63,306 bases of DNA from Thiococcus pfennigii. Lineage in GTDB: Bacteria; Pseudomonadota; Gammaproteobacteria; Chromatiales; Chromatiaceae. The stretch covers positions 1-63,306 of the forward strand of contig NZ_NRRW01000018.1 of assembly GCF_016583835.1 (NCBI RefSeq), written 5' to 3'. Position numbers and translations under genes: made by a program. The notes beneath the pieces are model-generated. The model worked only from the letters and a program-made list of their open reading frames with translations, did no database searches and was not told the DNA's origin. Of this stretch, positions 35,348-44,142 are shown piece by piece (position 1 is the first letter of the stretch; each line of letters begins with the position of its first letter).

Positions 35348-36334
35348 TCAAGGCGCCGTGGCGCTGGCGAGCGCCGCGGCGAGGCGCGCCCAGGCGGGCT
35401 CGTCGCCGGGCAGCCCGAGGCGCAGGCTCGCGGGGGCGTCGAAGAGGCGCGTCAGGATGCCCTGGCCGGCGAGGGCCTCGTGGATCGCCGCGGCCCGCGG
35501 GGTGAGGACCCATTGAAAGAGCGCGCAGCCGCCGCTCGGCGCCAGGCCGTGGCGGGCGAGCAGGTCGGCGAGGCGTTGCGACTCGGCCGGCAGCCGCTCG
35601 TGGGTCGCGCGCTGCCAGGCCCGGTCGGCGAGGGCCTGGCGGGCGGCCCAGCGCGCCGGGGCAGCGATCGGCCAGGGGCCGAGCCGTTCGCGCAGTGCCT
35701 CGGCGAGCGCCGGCTCGGCGAGGACGAAGCCGACCCGCGCCCCGGCCAGGCCGAAGAACTTGCCGAGCGAGCGCAGCAGGATCAGGCCGGGCCGCGGGCC
35801 GAGGTCGGCGAGGCTCGACTCGGGGGTCGCATCGATGAAGGCCTCGTCGACGACCAGCCAGCCGCCGTCGGCGGCGAGCCGGGCGTGCCAGGCGAGGAGC
35901 TCCTCGCGCCCGAAGCGTGCGCCGCTCGGGTTGCCCGGGTGGATCAGCACCAGCGCCTCGACCGGTGGCAGGTCCTCGCGCAGGCGCTCGGCGGTGATCG
36001 GCAGGACGGTGTGGCCGGCGCGCCGCCAGGCCTCGGCATGCTCGGCGTAGCCCGGGTCGAGCACCGCGACGCGCCCCACCGGGCGCAGTCGCGGCAGGGC
36101 CTGGATCGCCGCCTGGCTGCCGGCGACCGGCAGCGGTGCCGGGTGGCCGTAGTAGGCGCGCGCGGCCTCCTCCAGCCCGTCGTCGTCCTCGGGCAGCCGC
36201 TGCCAGAAGGCCGCGGGCGGCGGCGGGACGGGCCAGCCGTTCGGGTTGATGCCGGTCGAGAGGTCGAGCCAACGCGCGAGCGGGATGCCGTGGCGCGCCG
36301 CCGCCTGGCGCAGGCGGCCGCCGTGTTCAAGCAT
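35348..36334 (-). CDS. cobD: Threonine-phosphate decarboxylase (CobD/CobC type)
   Basis: 328-residue class I/II aminotransferase-fold PLP enzyme. It supplies (R)-1-amino-2-propanol phosphate for the cobalamin nucleotide loop. N-terminus [15 protein letters not shown] and [14 protein letters not shown] are characteristic. PLP-binding lysine lies in [16 protein letters not shown], with [11 protein letters not shown] and VVDEAFID upstream. Followed after 13 nt by cobQ. Both names, CobD (Salmonella) and CobC (Pseudomonas/Rhizobium), have been used for this family. An aminotransferase of histidinol-phosphate type is less likely, given the cob context. Confidence 0.92.
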   Translation of the reverse strand: MLEHGGRLRQAAARHGIPLARWLDLSTGINPNGWPVPPPPAAFWQRLPEDDDGLEEAARAYYGHPAPLPVAGSQAAIQALPRLRPVGRVAVLDPGYAEHAEAWRRAGHTVLPITAERLREDLPPVEALVLIHPGNPSGARFGREELLAWHARLAADGGWLVVDEAFIDATPESSLADLGPRPGLILLRSLGKFFGLAGARVGFVLAEPALAEALRERLGPWPIAAPARWAARQALADRAWQRATHERLPAESQRLADLLARHGLAPSGGCALFQWVLTPRAAAIHEALAGQGILTRLFDAPASLRLGLPGDEPAWARLAAALASATAP

Positions 36335-36367
36335 GGCGGCGGGGGTGGTTGGCCATCGGCTCGGACC

Positions 36368-36943
36368 TCAGAAGGGGTTGAGGTTCGAGTGCTTCGTGAA
36401 GTCCATGTAGCCGGCGCTCAGGCCCTGACGCCAGCCGGCGCCGAAGCGGATCGGGGCGATCACGACGCCGTCGGACTGCAGGTAGTTCACGCCGACGCCG
36501 CCGACGAAGTAGAGGCTCCCCTCGATGCCCGGGAAGCGCTGGTACAGGGCCTCGGGGTCGGGCAGATCATAGATGAGGACGAAGACTTTGGAGACGTTGA
36601 GGCCGATGTCGAAGCCGATCGACGGGCCCTGCCAATAGACGGGTTGCTCGAGGTAGGGCTTCATGTGCAGGGTCCCCTTGCCGTAGCGCAGCCCGACGGC
36701 GAGCGCCCCGGCGATCTCCTCGCCGGTGATGTAGGCGTTGGGCTCGCCCTGCTCCTTGAAGACCTTGCGGACGACGTCGGCGAGGTTCGCCGCGCCCTGG
36801 CCGAAGAAGTTCTCGACGCTGGCGAGGATCTCCTGTTCCTTGTAGGTCTCGGTCTGGCCTTGGGTCTGCGACTGAAGCTCGTCGGCGGCAGCCGGGATGG
36901 CGGCGAGCCAGAGGAGTGCGAGGAGCGTCGGGAGCCTGTGCAT
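36368..36943 (-). CDS. Exported DUF1134 (EipA-like) protein
   Basis: 191-residue secreted protein: signal peptide MHRLPTLLALLWLAAIPAAA, a short Gln/Thr-rich linker, then a DUF1134 domain (about 45-190, GKGTLHMKP, YWQGPSIGFDIGLNVSKVFV, GSLYFVGGVGVNYLQ). The EipA homologue is linked to envelope integrity in alphaproteobacteria. Its function in this lineage is unknown. Divergent from the Mla-type operon, which is also an envelope system, so co-occurrence may be meaningful. Start at 36943. Confidence 0.85.
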   Translation of the reverse strand: MHRLPTLLALLWLAAIPAAADELQSQTQGQTETYKEQEILASVENFFGQGAANLADVVRKVFKEQGEPNAYITGEEIAGALAVGLRYGKGTLHMKPYLEQPVYWQGPSIGFDIGLNVSKVFVLIYDLPDPEALYQRFPGIEGSLYFVGGVGVNYLQSDGVVIAPIRFGAGWRQGLSAGYMDFTKHSNLNPF

Positions 36944-37209
36944 GGACGTTTCTCCAGCGTGATCGGTGAGCGTCGTCGCGGCCCCCGGGCGTGCGCGGCC
37001 GTCGGAGAGGGAGTGGCGTTCTGTCGTCGAGGGCCATGTCTCGAGCGGGGCGACCGGAGGCCGTGTTCGGCCTGCGAGACCCGCGGGAGCGCGGTGTCAT
37101 GCGCGCTACAGTAAAGCAAAACACGGTCCTCGACCAAGGTCGTCCGGCACGCGGCCCCGATCGTGTTATCGTTCCGAGTCTAACTGGGAGCCTGGCGAGT
37201 CCTGCGATC

Positions 37210-38022
37210 ATGAGCCATCTTCTCGCGCGCCGGGCGGCTGGGGCGACCCCGCGCCCCCTCGGCGGGCCACTCGGCTGGTTGGAACAGCTCGGCCTGGGTG
37301 CGCTGACCCTCGCCGCCTGCCTGCACCTCTACGGGCGCATCCTCCTCGGGCGCGCCCCGCTCGACATGCCGGCCTTCGCCGCCGCGCTGCGCCAGGCCGG
37401 CCTGTCGATGCTCGGCGCCATCACGCTGGTCGCGGTGGCCCTTGGCCTGATCCTGGGCGCCCAGATCGAGTCGGTCCTCGCGCGCCTCAATCTGCCGGGG
37501 CTCGCCCTCCTGCCGGTGACCTATCTGGTCGTCATCGAGTTGGTCCCCATCCTGGTCGGGATCCTGGTGGCGGGGCGCGCCGGGGTCGCGCTGGCGGTCC
37601 GCCAGGCGAGCCTCACGGCCAGCGGCGAGATGGACGGGCTGCTGGTCCAGGGCATCGATCCGCGCGAACTCACCGTCGGCCCCATGCTGCTGGCCATGCT
37701 CTTGATGTCCTTCGCCTTCGCCGTCTGGATGACGCTGATCGCGTTCCTCTGCGCCTTCCTCTGGCTATGGGTGACGGCCGGCATCTCGCCGGCCCTGTTC
37801 GTCGATGCGCTGCAGCGTGCGCTGGCGCCCGGCGACCTGCTCGAGGCGCTGGCCAAGCCGCTCGTCTTCGCGCTGCTGATCGCGCTGATCGCGACCGTCA
37901 ACGGCACCGCCGCCGGGCGCGAGCCGAACGGCGTCGCGCGGGCCGCGACCCGCACCATGATCGGGGCTGTGGTCGCGATCCTGATCGCCGACCTCCTCTT
38001 CATTCTGTGGGTGGAGGGTTGA
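37210..38022 (+). CDS. mlaE: Mla-type lipid ABC transporter permease (MlaE-like)
   Basis: 270-residue integral inner-membrane permease of the MlaE family, expected to work with an MCE protein in phospholipid trafficking. At least five hydrophobic segments are visible from about residue 50. The cytoplasmic region VVIELVPILVGILVAGRAGV and GEMDGLLVQGIDPREL follow the family patterns (GRVGAAIAAELG... and Q..ALEVMGI.P). Start MSHLLARR at 37210 rather than in-frame codons up to 200 nt upstream, which are not membrane-like. Four bases separate it from the ATPase gene, and the operon continues to the auxiliary lipoprotein. Confidence 0.9.
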   Translation: MSHLLARRAAGATPRPLGGPLGWLEQLGLGALTLAACLHLYGRILLGRAPLDMPAFAAALRQAGLSMLGAITLVAVALGLILGAQIESVLARLNLPGLALLPVTYLVVIELVPILVGILVAGRAGVALAVRQASLTASGEMDGLLVQGIDPRELTVGPMLLAMLLMSFAFAVWMTLIAFLCAFLWLWVTAGISPALFVDALQRALAPGDLLEALAKPLVFALLIALIATVNGTAAGREPNGVARAATRTMIGAVVAILIADLLFILWVEG

Positions 38023-38026
38023 CCCC

Positions 38027-38764
38027 ATGACCGCCGCGGTCGCGCTCGAGGGGGTCTTCCAGCACATCGGCGGGCGCTGCGCGCTGGCCGACATCGATCT
38101 GCGCCTGGAGCCCGGCGAGTGGCTCCTGGTCATCGGCCCGAATGGCGCCGGTAAGACCCTCCTCACCCGCCTCCTGCTCGGGCTCGATCGGCCCTCGGCC
38201 GGGCGGGTGCGCCTCGCCGGCGAGGACCTGGGTACGCTCGACGCCGCGGCGCTGCGGCGGCTGCGCCAGCGTCTGGGCGCCGTGCTCCAGGGCGGCTCGC
38301 TGCTCGAGGAGTTGACGGTGCTGGAGAACCTGCTGCTGCCGCTGCGCGCGGCGCCGCTCAGCCGCGACGAGCGGGCCCGCGCGGCGCGTCTCGCGCTGAC
38401 CCGCTTGCAGCTGGACGGGCTGGAGAACCACTGGCCGCGCTCGCTCTCGCTTGGCCAGCGGCGACGCGTCGAGCTCGCGCGGGCGCTGATCCATCGCCCG
38501 GCCCTGGTGATCTGGGACGGCCTCACCGACGGCCTGGACCCGGGGGCGGCGAGCGACACGCTGGCCCTGTTGGCGGTCGAGCGCGACAGCCAGCGGCTGA
38601 CCCTGGTCGCGACCGACAACCGTGCCGCGGCCCTCTCGGACTACACCGAGCGGGTCGCCGTACTCGACCGCGGGCGGCTCCTCTTCGATGGCCGTCAGTC
38701 CGACCTCGCCGCCGCGGCGGCCGAGGACCTGGCGCTGCGCTACCTGCTGCGGGCCGAGCCATGA
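38027..38764 (+). CDS. ABC transporter ATP-binding subunit (MlaF-like) lacking key catalytic residues
   Basis: 245-residue ATPase. Walker A GPNGAGKTLL and Q-loop GAVLQGG are intact. The signature reads SLSLGQRRRVELARAL (LSGGQ altered to LSLGQ). Walker B reads ALVIWDGLTDGLD, so the catalytic glutamate after the Asp is replaced by glycine (near residue 164). The H-loop position reads VATDNR, with Asp in place of the switch His (near 196). Such changes usually abolish normal hydrolysis, so it may bind but not turn over ATP, pair with another ATPase, or use unusual chemistry. Ends overlapping the MCE gene by ATGA. Confidence 0.9.
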   Translation: MTAAVALEGVFQHIGGRCALADIDLRLEPGEWLLVIGPNGAGKTLLTRLLLGLDRPSAGRVRLAGEDLGTLDAAALRRLRQRLGAVLQGGSLLEELTVLENLLLPLRAAPLSRDERARAARLALTRLQLDGLENHWPRSLSLGQRRRVELARALIHRPALVIWDGLTDGLDPGAASDTLALLAVERDSQRLTLVATDNRAAALSDYTERVAVLDRGRLLFDGRQSDLAAAAAEDLALRYLLRAEP

Positions 38765-39867
38765 GCGGCATCGAGCGCCTCTATGCTCCGCCGGAGATCG
38801 GCGCGCCGGGTCAGCGTCGCGGCCGGGAGCGCCGCCGCGACCTGCGCCTGGCTGGGCTCTTCGTGTTGGCGATGGCCGGCGTCGCCGTCGGTGCGCTGGC
38901 CCTGCTGCGCCCCGGCCTGTTCGGCGGGACCTATCTGGTCACGGCCTACTTCGCGGACGCGACCGGGCTCGCGGCCGGGATGCCGGTCCTGCAGTCCGGC
39001 TATGCGATCGGCCTCGTCGACACGGTCGCGCCCCGTTTCCCCGGGCGCGATGCCGACGCGGTCCATTGCCCGGGACCGGCCGCCGATCGCCCGGGCGCCG
39101 TCGAGCACCCCTGCTTTCGGGCCCGGCTGCGGATCGCCGGGGACTGGCCGATCCCGGTCGACAGTCGCGCCCTGGTCGGCTCGGCCGGCCTGCTCCAGGG
39201 GGCGGCGATCAAGATCGAGCCCGGCCGCGCCGGGGAGCGACTCGCCGACGGCGGGCGCCTGCGCGATACGGGCCGCGAGACGGACCTGATGGCCCAGCTT
39301 GCGACCCTGACCGATTCGCTCCAGGCCCTCGTCAGCGAGACGATCGCCCCGACCCTGGCGAGCATCCAGCAGCAGGTCCGGGCGATCGAGGCCCTGATCG
39401 GCGCCGGTGACGCGCCCGGCGGCGAGGACGGCGAGGGCGACGGGGAGGAGCGCCTCGCCGGGGCGCTGGCGAGCGTGCAGCGTTTGGCCGCCGGGATCGA
39501 GTCGGTCGTCGATCCGGCCCAGCTCGGGCGTATCCTCGGCGCGATCGAGGAGGTCTCGGTCAACCTGCGCGAGGCCTCGGCCGGCCTGAGCAGCGGCACC
39601 GCCGAGTTGCGCGTCGCGGTGCGCCGCTACGGCGAGCTGGCCGGCGACCTGCGCCAGGTCGTCGAGCGCAGCGAGCCGGATGTCAGCCGCTCGCTCGACG
39701 ATGCCCAGTACCTGCTCCAGGAGTTGGCCGCGACCCTGACCCCGATCCTCGCCAACATCGAGGAGGCCACGCGCAACCTGGCGGCCCTCTCGCGCGACCT
39801 GCGTGCCAACCCGGCCGTAATCCTGCGCGGCCGCGAGACCGAGGACCCCTCGCCATGGTCCAGATGA
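38761..39867 (+). CDS. MCE-domain lipid-binding protein (MlaD-like)
   Basis: 368-residue membrane-anchored protein: one N-terminal transmembrane helix (about 29-50), then an MCE domain (about 54-170, VTAYFADATGLAAGMPVLQSG and GSAGLLQGAAIKIEPG), followed by a long helical region (about 175-340) with coiled-coil-like heptads. Predicted to form a periplasmic hexamer guiding lipid to or from the permease. A short insertion with two cysteines (DAVHCPGP, EHPCFRA) interrupts the MCE domain and may form a disulfide. Start overlaps the ATPase stop. The end overlaps the lipoprotein gene by 13 nt. Confidence 0.92.
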   Translation: MSGIERLYAPPEIGAPGQRRGRERRRDLRLAGLFVLAMAGVAVGALALLRPGLFGGTYLVTAYFADATGLAAGMPVLQSGYAIGLVDTVAPRFPGRDADAVHCPGPAADRPGAVEHPCFRARLRIAGDWPIPVDSRALVGSAGLLQGAAIKIEPGRAGERLADGGRLRDTGRETDLMAQLATLTDSLQALVSETIAPTLASIQQQVRAIEALIGAGDAPGGEDGEGDGEERLAGALASVQRLAAGIESVVDPAQLGRILGAIEEVSVNLREASAGLSSGTAELRVAVRRYGELAGDLRQVVERSEPDVSRSLDDAQYLLQELAATLTPILANIEEATRNLAALSRDLRANPAVILRGRETEDPSPWSR

Positions 39868-40496
39868 GCCTCGTGCGTCTCGCCATCATCGCCCTGGCCC
39901 TGCTGCTCGCGGCCTGCGCCGCGTCCGGACCCGTCGAGCGGGATCGCTACTACCGCCTGAGCCCGGCCGAGGCGCTGGCCATCGCGCCCGCCGGTCGGCC
40001 GGTGGCGGCGACGCTGCGGGTCGACCCGCTCGCCGCCCGCGGCTTCCTCGGCGGGCGCGAGATCGTCTACCGCACCGGCGAGGCGCCGCACGAGGTGCAG
40101 CGGCACCAGTACCACCTTTGGGAGACACCGCCGGCGGTCGCGCTCGCCGACGCCCTCGTCGAGGCCCTGCGCGCGGCCCGGCTCTTCGAGTTCGTCGCCG
40201 ATCGCTCCGGCGGTGGGCGCGCCGACTATCTCCTGGACGGCACCCTCAGGGCCTTCGAGCACCATCCGGACGATCGGTCGGCGCGCGTCGTCGTGGCCTT
40301 CGACCTGATCCTGAGCGATGCCCGCACCCGCCGCACCCGGCTGACGCGCAGCTACCGGGGCGAGGAGCCGCTGGCCGCCGACGACCCGTCGGACATGGTC
40401 GCGGCCTTCGAGCGACTGACCGCCCGGCTGATCGGCGAGGCGGTGCGCGACCTGCAGGCCGAGCGCCCGCGGCTGGTCGCGGGCGGCGCACGGTGA
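39855..40496 (+). CDS. ABC transport auxiliary lipoprotein (PqiC/ABC_trans_aux type)
   Basis: 213-residue lipoprotein: signal ending in lipobox LLAAC (acylated Cys near residue 22), then an ABC-type transport auxiliary domain (YYRLSPAEAL, TLRVDPLAARGFLGGREIVY, WETPPAVALADALVEALR, DYLLDGTLRAFEH). Such proteins are encoded with MCE systems and are thought to link them to the outer membrane. Ordinary length and architecture. The next gene starts at a GTG overlapping its stop (GTGA), so co-translation continues downstream. Confidence 0.9.
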   Translation: MVQMSLVRLAIIALALLLAACAASGPVERDRYYRLSPAEALAIAPAGRPVAATLRVDPLAARGFLGGREIVYRTGEAPHEVQRHQYHLWETPPAVALADALVEALRAARLFEFVADRSGGGRADYLLDGTLRAFEHHPDDRSARVVVAFDLILSDARTRRTRLTRSYRGEEPLAADDPSDMVAAFERLTARLIGEAVRDLQAERPRLVAGGAR

Positions 40497-41938
40497 CGGG
40501 CGGGGCCGATCCGCTGGCCGCTCTGTACCCCGAGGAGGCGGGAGCGATGGCCGTCGCGCTCGATCAGGTCCGCATCCCTGGGCCGCCGCCCGGGCTCGCG
40601 CTCGATGCCACCGAGCGCGACGACCCGCGCCCGGCGGTGCGCTATCGCCGGCGGCTGATCCAGTGGTTCGGTCTCGACGACGACCTCGACGGTCGGCTCG
40701 GGCTCATCGACAAGGCGCTGCCGCACGCCCTCCACGACCTGATGCTGAGCGACCTGGCGGTGCGCGAGCGGGCGACGCCGGCCGATGTCCCGGCGGGCAC
40801 GGCGCGGCTCTTCTGGCGCACCGGGCTCGGTTTCGTGCGCTTCGTCGCCGACCCCGAGGTCCGGCGCCGCTTCGGGCTCGCCGGCGCGACCGTCCACCTG
40901 GCGATGAATTGCGACCCCCACACCCGCGACCGCGAGAGCATCCAGGCCGCGAAGCAGTTTCACCTGCACCTGATCTGCTGGACGCGCGCCGAGTTGGCCG
41001 CGCTGGCCGACCCGGGGCCGCTGGAGCGCCTCGGAGACTTGGCCGACGCAGCGCTTCTCCGTCAGGTCCTGGATCCGCTCGCCTTCCTCGGCGCCGATCT
41101 GGTCGCCGATGCCGTCGCCGACCTGCCGCTCGGCCTCGCCGGCGCCGACTGGCTCGCGCCGAGCCCGGCCGAGGTCGTCGCCGGGCGCCGCCCGGCCGGC
41201 GCCGTGCTGCGCCTGCCCGGCTGGCAGGCGCTCGACGACCCGGCCTTCGCCGATCTGGTGGGGCGTCTGCATGGGCGCCTGGCGCCCTGGGCGGCCCGCC
41301 TGCTCGGGGCCTTCACGGGCCGCAGCGAGCCGCCGCCGCGCTGGCGGCGCCACCGGCTCTTGCCGCGGGCGCGGATCGCAGCGAACCTGGCGCGGCTGCC
41401 GCTATCGGCGGCCTCGCGCGCCGGCCTTGCCGTCCTCGCCGAGCGTCTGCATGATCTGCCGGCGCCGCTCGCCGAGCGTCTCGCCGCCGCCACGCCGGCC
41501 CGTCGTGCGCGGCTGATGACCCTCAACCAGCCGAGCTACGCGCTCTGCCTGCAAGAGGCAAGGCAAGAGAACGGGCGAGAGACCCGGTCAGGGACTGGGA
41601 CGGGCGAGGGGCCGGCCGTCTATCTCTGTCTGCAGCCCAAGCTCTTCTCCGGGATCGGTGGCGCCGGCCTGTTGCGGCTCGCCGGCGTGCCCTGCGTGCG
41701 CGTGCGCCGGGGCTGCGGGACCTTCACGGCGGCGCAATGGGCCGAGCGCGCCCGCTTCCAGCGCGCCTTCGCCGCCTTCAACGAGGCGCGGTTGTCGGGA
41801 ACGCCCCGACTCGTCTGCGGGCCGCGGCGCACCTTCGCCGGCCCGCCCGCTGGCTGGGTCGACGGCACGGCCGGCGATCCTGGCGCTGCGGGTCGATGCA
41901 ATCGGGATCCATGCAATGATCATGTCGCTCAATCGTAA
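40493..41938 (+). CDS. Conserved-looking protein of unknown function coupled to the MCE operon
   Basis: 481 residues, not assigned to a known family. It starts at GTG 40493, overlapping the lipoprotein stop (GTGA), which argues for co-translation. Visible features: no signal peptide; a central block VHLAMNCDPHTRDRESIQAA followed by KQFHLHLICW, whose H-x-H motif next to a polar loop is reminiscent of HIT-superfamily nucleotide hydrolases/transferases (suggestive only); and a C-terminal segment YLCLQPKLFSGIGGAGLLRL. The GC-rich codon use matches neighbours. The last codons overlap the start of the diguanylate cyclase gene. Alternative starts downstream (for example Met near residue 19) cannot be excluded. 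Confidence 0.7.
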   Translation: MTGGADPLAALYPEEAGAMAVALDQVRIPGPPPGLALDATERDDPRPAVRYRRRLIQWFGLDDDLDGRLGLIDKALPHALHDLMLSDLAVRERATPADVPAGTARLFWRTGLGFVRFVADPEVRRRFGLAGATVHLAMNCDPHTRDRESIQAAKQFHLHLICWTRAELAALADPGPLERLGDLADAALLRQVLDPLAFLGADLVADAVADLPLGLAGADWLAPSPAEVVAGRRPAGAVLRLPGWQALDDPAFADLVGRLHGRLAPWAARLLGAFTGRSEPPPRWRRHRLLPRARIAANLARLPLSAASRAGLAVLAERLHDLPAPLAERLAAATPARRARLMTLNQPSYALCLQEARQENGRETRSGTGTGEGPAVYLCLQPKLFSGIGGAGLLRLAGVPCVRVRRGCGTFTAAQWAERARFQRAFAAFNEARLSGTPRLVCGPRRTFAGPPAGWVDGTAGDPGAAGRCNRDPCNDHVAQS

Positions 41939-43805
41939 GATCACCCTCCTGCTGGTCGCCTTCGCGCTCGGGATCCTGATGACGGTCGGGGCCATCAGCC
42001 TCTATGCCTTCCGCTCCTTCTCGATCGCCTCGTCGACGGCCCATGTGAAGACGGCCGCCGAGATCGTGCGGGTCTACCTCACCGAGTCGATGATCAATGG
42101 CGTCATCGACAAGCGCGAGCAGGGCCTGACGCGGTTGGCGGAGGTGCACAACCTGCGCACGGCGCGCGTCGTGCGTTCGGCGTTCGTCAATCGGCAGTTC
42201 GGGCCGGGGCTGTCGCGCGAGATGGCCGCCGATCCGATCGAGGCCCGGGTCCTCGCCGACGGCCGGGCGCGCTTCGAGCTCGACGAGGCGGCGGGCGAGC
42301 CGGTCTTTCGCGGCACCATCCCGTACACGGCGACGGCCCGCGGCGAGCCCAACTGCCTGCAATGCCACCAGGTCGAGGAGGGGACGGTCCTCGGCGTCGT
42401 GACGATCGAGCTGTCGCTCGCCGAACTCCAGCGCCGGGGCGCCTACGATGCCCTGGCCGTCGTCCTGGCCGTGCTGCTGATCTCGATCCTGGCGATCCTC
42501 TGGGCGCGGCGCCTGATCCTGCCGGTCGGCGACACGGCCGTGGCCATCGGGGAGGTCGTGCAGCGCGCGCTGCAGGGCGATTTCAAGGGGCGGATCCGCC
42601 AGCGCACGCGCGATGACATCGGCCAGATCGCCGCCCACATCAATCGCCTGCTGGCCTTCCTCGACCAGGGCCTGTCGCAGATCGGCGCGCGCGTCGCGCA
42701 GCTCACCGGCCGGCCGCCGCACCGCGACGAGAATCAACTCCAGGCGACCATCGACATGGTCGACAATCTCACCGACGCGACCCGCTTCAAGGCGACGATC
42801 GAGGAGGACGAGACCAAGACCGAGATCTACGAGCGCTTCGGTCGCCTCCTCGGCGAGCGTTTCGCGGTGCGCGAGTACACGATGTACGAGGTCCAGGACA
42901 CGGGTGACGAGGGTCGCGGCCTCGTGGTCGTGGCCGTCGATGGGGCGATCGGCGGCGCCTGCCGCTGGTGCGACCCCCAGGTCGAGCAGCGCGGCGACCT
43001 GTGCCGCGCGAAGCGCTCCGGACACCCGGTCGATGGCCTGGTGCAGCCTGGCGTCTGCCTGGCGTTCCTGCCGCGGGAGGCCGAGGTCGACGGCGTGGCG
43101 CGGCGCCACTACTGCCTGCCGCTCATCCAGTCCGGGACCGTCGGCACCGTCATCCAGTTGGTGACGACCGTCGCCGAGGCCGAGACGCTGCTCGAGCGGT
43201 TGCCGTTCGTGCACGTCTATCTGCGCGAGATGGCCCCGGTCCTGGAGGCCAAGCGGCTGACCGAGACGCTGCGCGACTCGTCCTTGCGCGATGCCATGAC
43301 CGGCCTGCACAACCGGCGCTTCCTCGAGGAGTACATCGACACGCTGGTCCGCGGCGCGCGCCGCCGCGACGGCCGGCTGGCGCTGCTGATGCTCGACCTC
43401 GACTATTTCAAGATGGTCAACGACAACTACGGACACGACGTCGGCGACAGCGTCCTCAAGGGGTTGGCCGAGGTCCTTCAGGACTCGGTGCGTGCCTCCG
43501 ACATCCTCGTGCGGTTCGGTGGCGAGGAGTTCCTCATCGTCCTGCAGGATGTCGAGCCCGAGGCGGGCGTCGCGGTGGCCGAGAAGATCCGCCGGCGGGT
43601 CGCGGAGTTCCGCTTCCGGGTCGCCGACGGCGCGCTGCAGAAGACCATCTCGATCGGCGTGGCGGTCTTCCCGGACGACGGCGAGACCTTCTGGCAGGTC
43701 CTCAAGTACGCCGATGTCGCCCTCTACCGCGCCAAGGAGGAGGGGCGCGACCGGGTCGTGCGCTTCACGCCCGACATGTGGCGCCAGGGGGGCGAACTCT
43801 TCTGA
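41916..43805 (+). CDS. Membrane diguanylate cyclase with a periplasmic c-type haem motif
   Basis: 629 residues. TM helix 8-32, periplasmic sensor (about 33-170) with CLQCH near 147-151, TM helix about 172-195, HAMP (about 196-250), a cytoplasmic Cys-rich region (CRWCDPQ, DLCRAKR, GVCLAF, HYCLPL, about 345-410), then a GGDEF domain (about 455-620) with RFGGEEF near 535 and DLDYFKMVNDNYGHDVGD. A single CxxCH in the sensor suggests covalent haem, as in DUF3365-like sensors, so it may sense redox or gas. The GGDEF signature is intact (GGEEF), so c-di-GMP synthesis is expected. The 5' end overlaps the unknown gene upstream. ATG 41916 or 41922. Confidence 0.88.
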   Translation: MIMSLNRKITLLLVAFALGILMTVGAISLYAFRSFSIASSTAHVKTAAEIVRVYLTESMINGVIDKREQGLTRLAEVHNLRTARVVRSAFVNRQFGPGLSREMAADPIEARVLADGRARFELDEAAGEPVFRGTIPYTATARGEPNCLQCHQVEEGTVLGVVTIELSLAELQRRGAYDALAVVLAVLLISILAILWARRLILPVGDTAVAIGEVVQRALQGDFKGRIRQRTRDDIGQIAAHINRLLAFLDQGLSQIGARVAQLTGRPPHRDENQLQATIDMVDNLTDATRFKATIEEDETKTEIYERFGRLLGERFAVREYTMYEVQDTGDEGRGLVVVAVDGAIGGACRWCDPQVEQRGDLCRAKRSGHPVDGLVQPGVCLAFLPREAEVDGVARRHYCLPLIQSGTVGTVIQLVTTVAEAETLLERLPFVHVYLREMAPVLEAKRLTETLRDSSLRDAMTGLHNRRFLEEYIDTLVRGARRRDGRLALLMLDLDYFKMVNDNYGHDVGDSVLKGLAEVLQDSVRASDILVRFGGEEFLIVLQDVEPEAGVAVAEKIRRRVAEFRFRVADGALQKTISIGVAVFPDDGETFWQVLKYADVALYRAKEEGRDRVVRFTPDMWRQGGELF

Positions 43806-43839
43806 TCCGCCGGCCCGGTCTGCGCCGCTCCGCGGGCGG

Positions 43840-44142
43840 TCAGAACTTCTCCGGTCGCAGCACGGCCACGTCGGAGACGAACAGGATCATCGCGTAGTGT
43901 GCGTAGTAGCGGGCCTGTAGGTGGGCGGCGATGGCCTCGGCGGTGGCCGCGTCGCAGACGATCTCGACGCGGATGTTGCTGCTCTCCCCCCAAGCGGCGT
44001 TGCGCGTGCCGCGGCTGCCCTTGCCGCGCGCATCGGTGACCGTGTAGCCGCTCGCCCCGAGGGCCTCGAGGTCCTTGACCAGGAGTTGTTCGAGGGCGGC
44101 CTCGGTGACGATCGTGAGCAGTCGGCGCGTCGTGGCGTTCAT
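43840..44142 (-). CDS. PII-like regulatory protein (SbtB-like)
   Basis: 100-residue PII-fold protein. The pattern LLTIVTEAALEQLLVKDLEALG, T-loop-like ARGKGSRGTRNAAWGESS and NIRVEIVCDAATAEAIAAHL match SbtB-like proteins, which bind adenine nucleotides including cAMP and block SbtA at low demand. The C-terminal CGPxGC redox loop found in cyanobacterial SbtB is absent. Its ATG overlaps the stop of the SbtA gene (ATGA), a strong sign of a functional pair. Divergent use in other transport control is possible. Confidence 0.85.
   Translation of the reverse strand: MNATTRRLLTIVTEAALEQLLVKDLEALGASGYTVTDARGKGSRGTRNAAWGESSNIRVEIVCDAATAEAIAAHLQARYYAHYAMILFVSDVAVLRPEKF

Noticed and set aside
31892-36367. 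Cobalamin riboswitch near cobT, cobQ or cobD
   Set aside because: No B12-box-like conserved segment could be found upstream of these genes; cobD starts only 33 nt from its neighbour.
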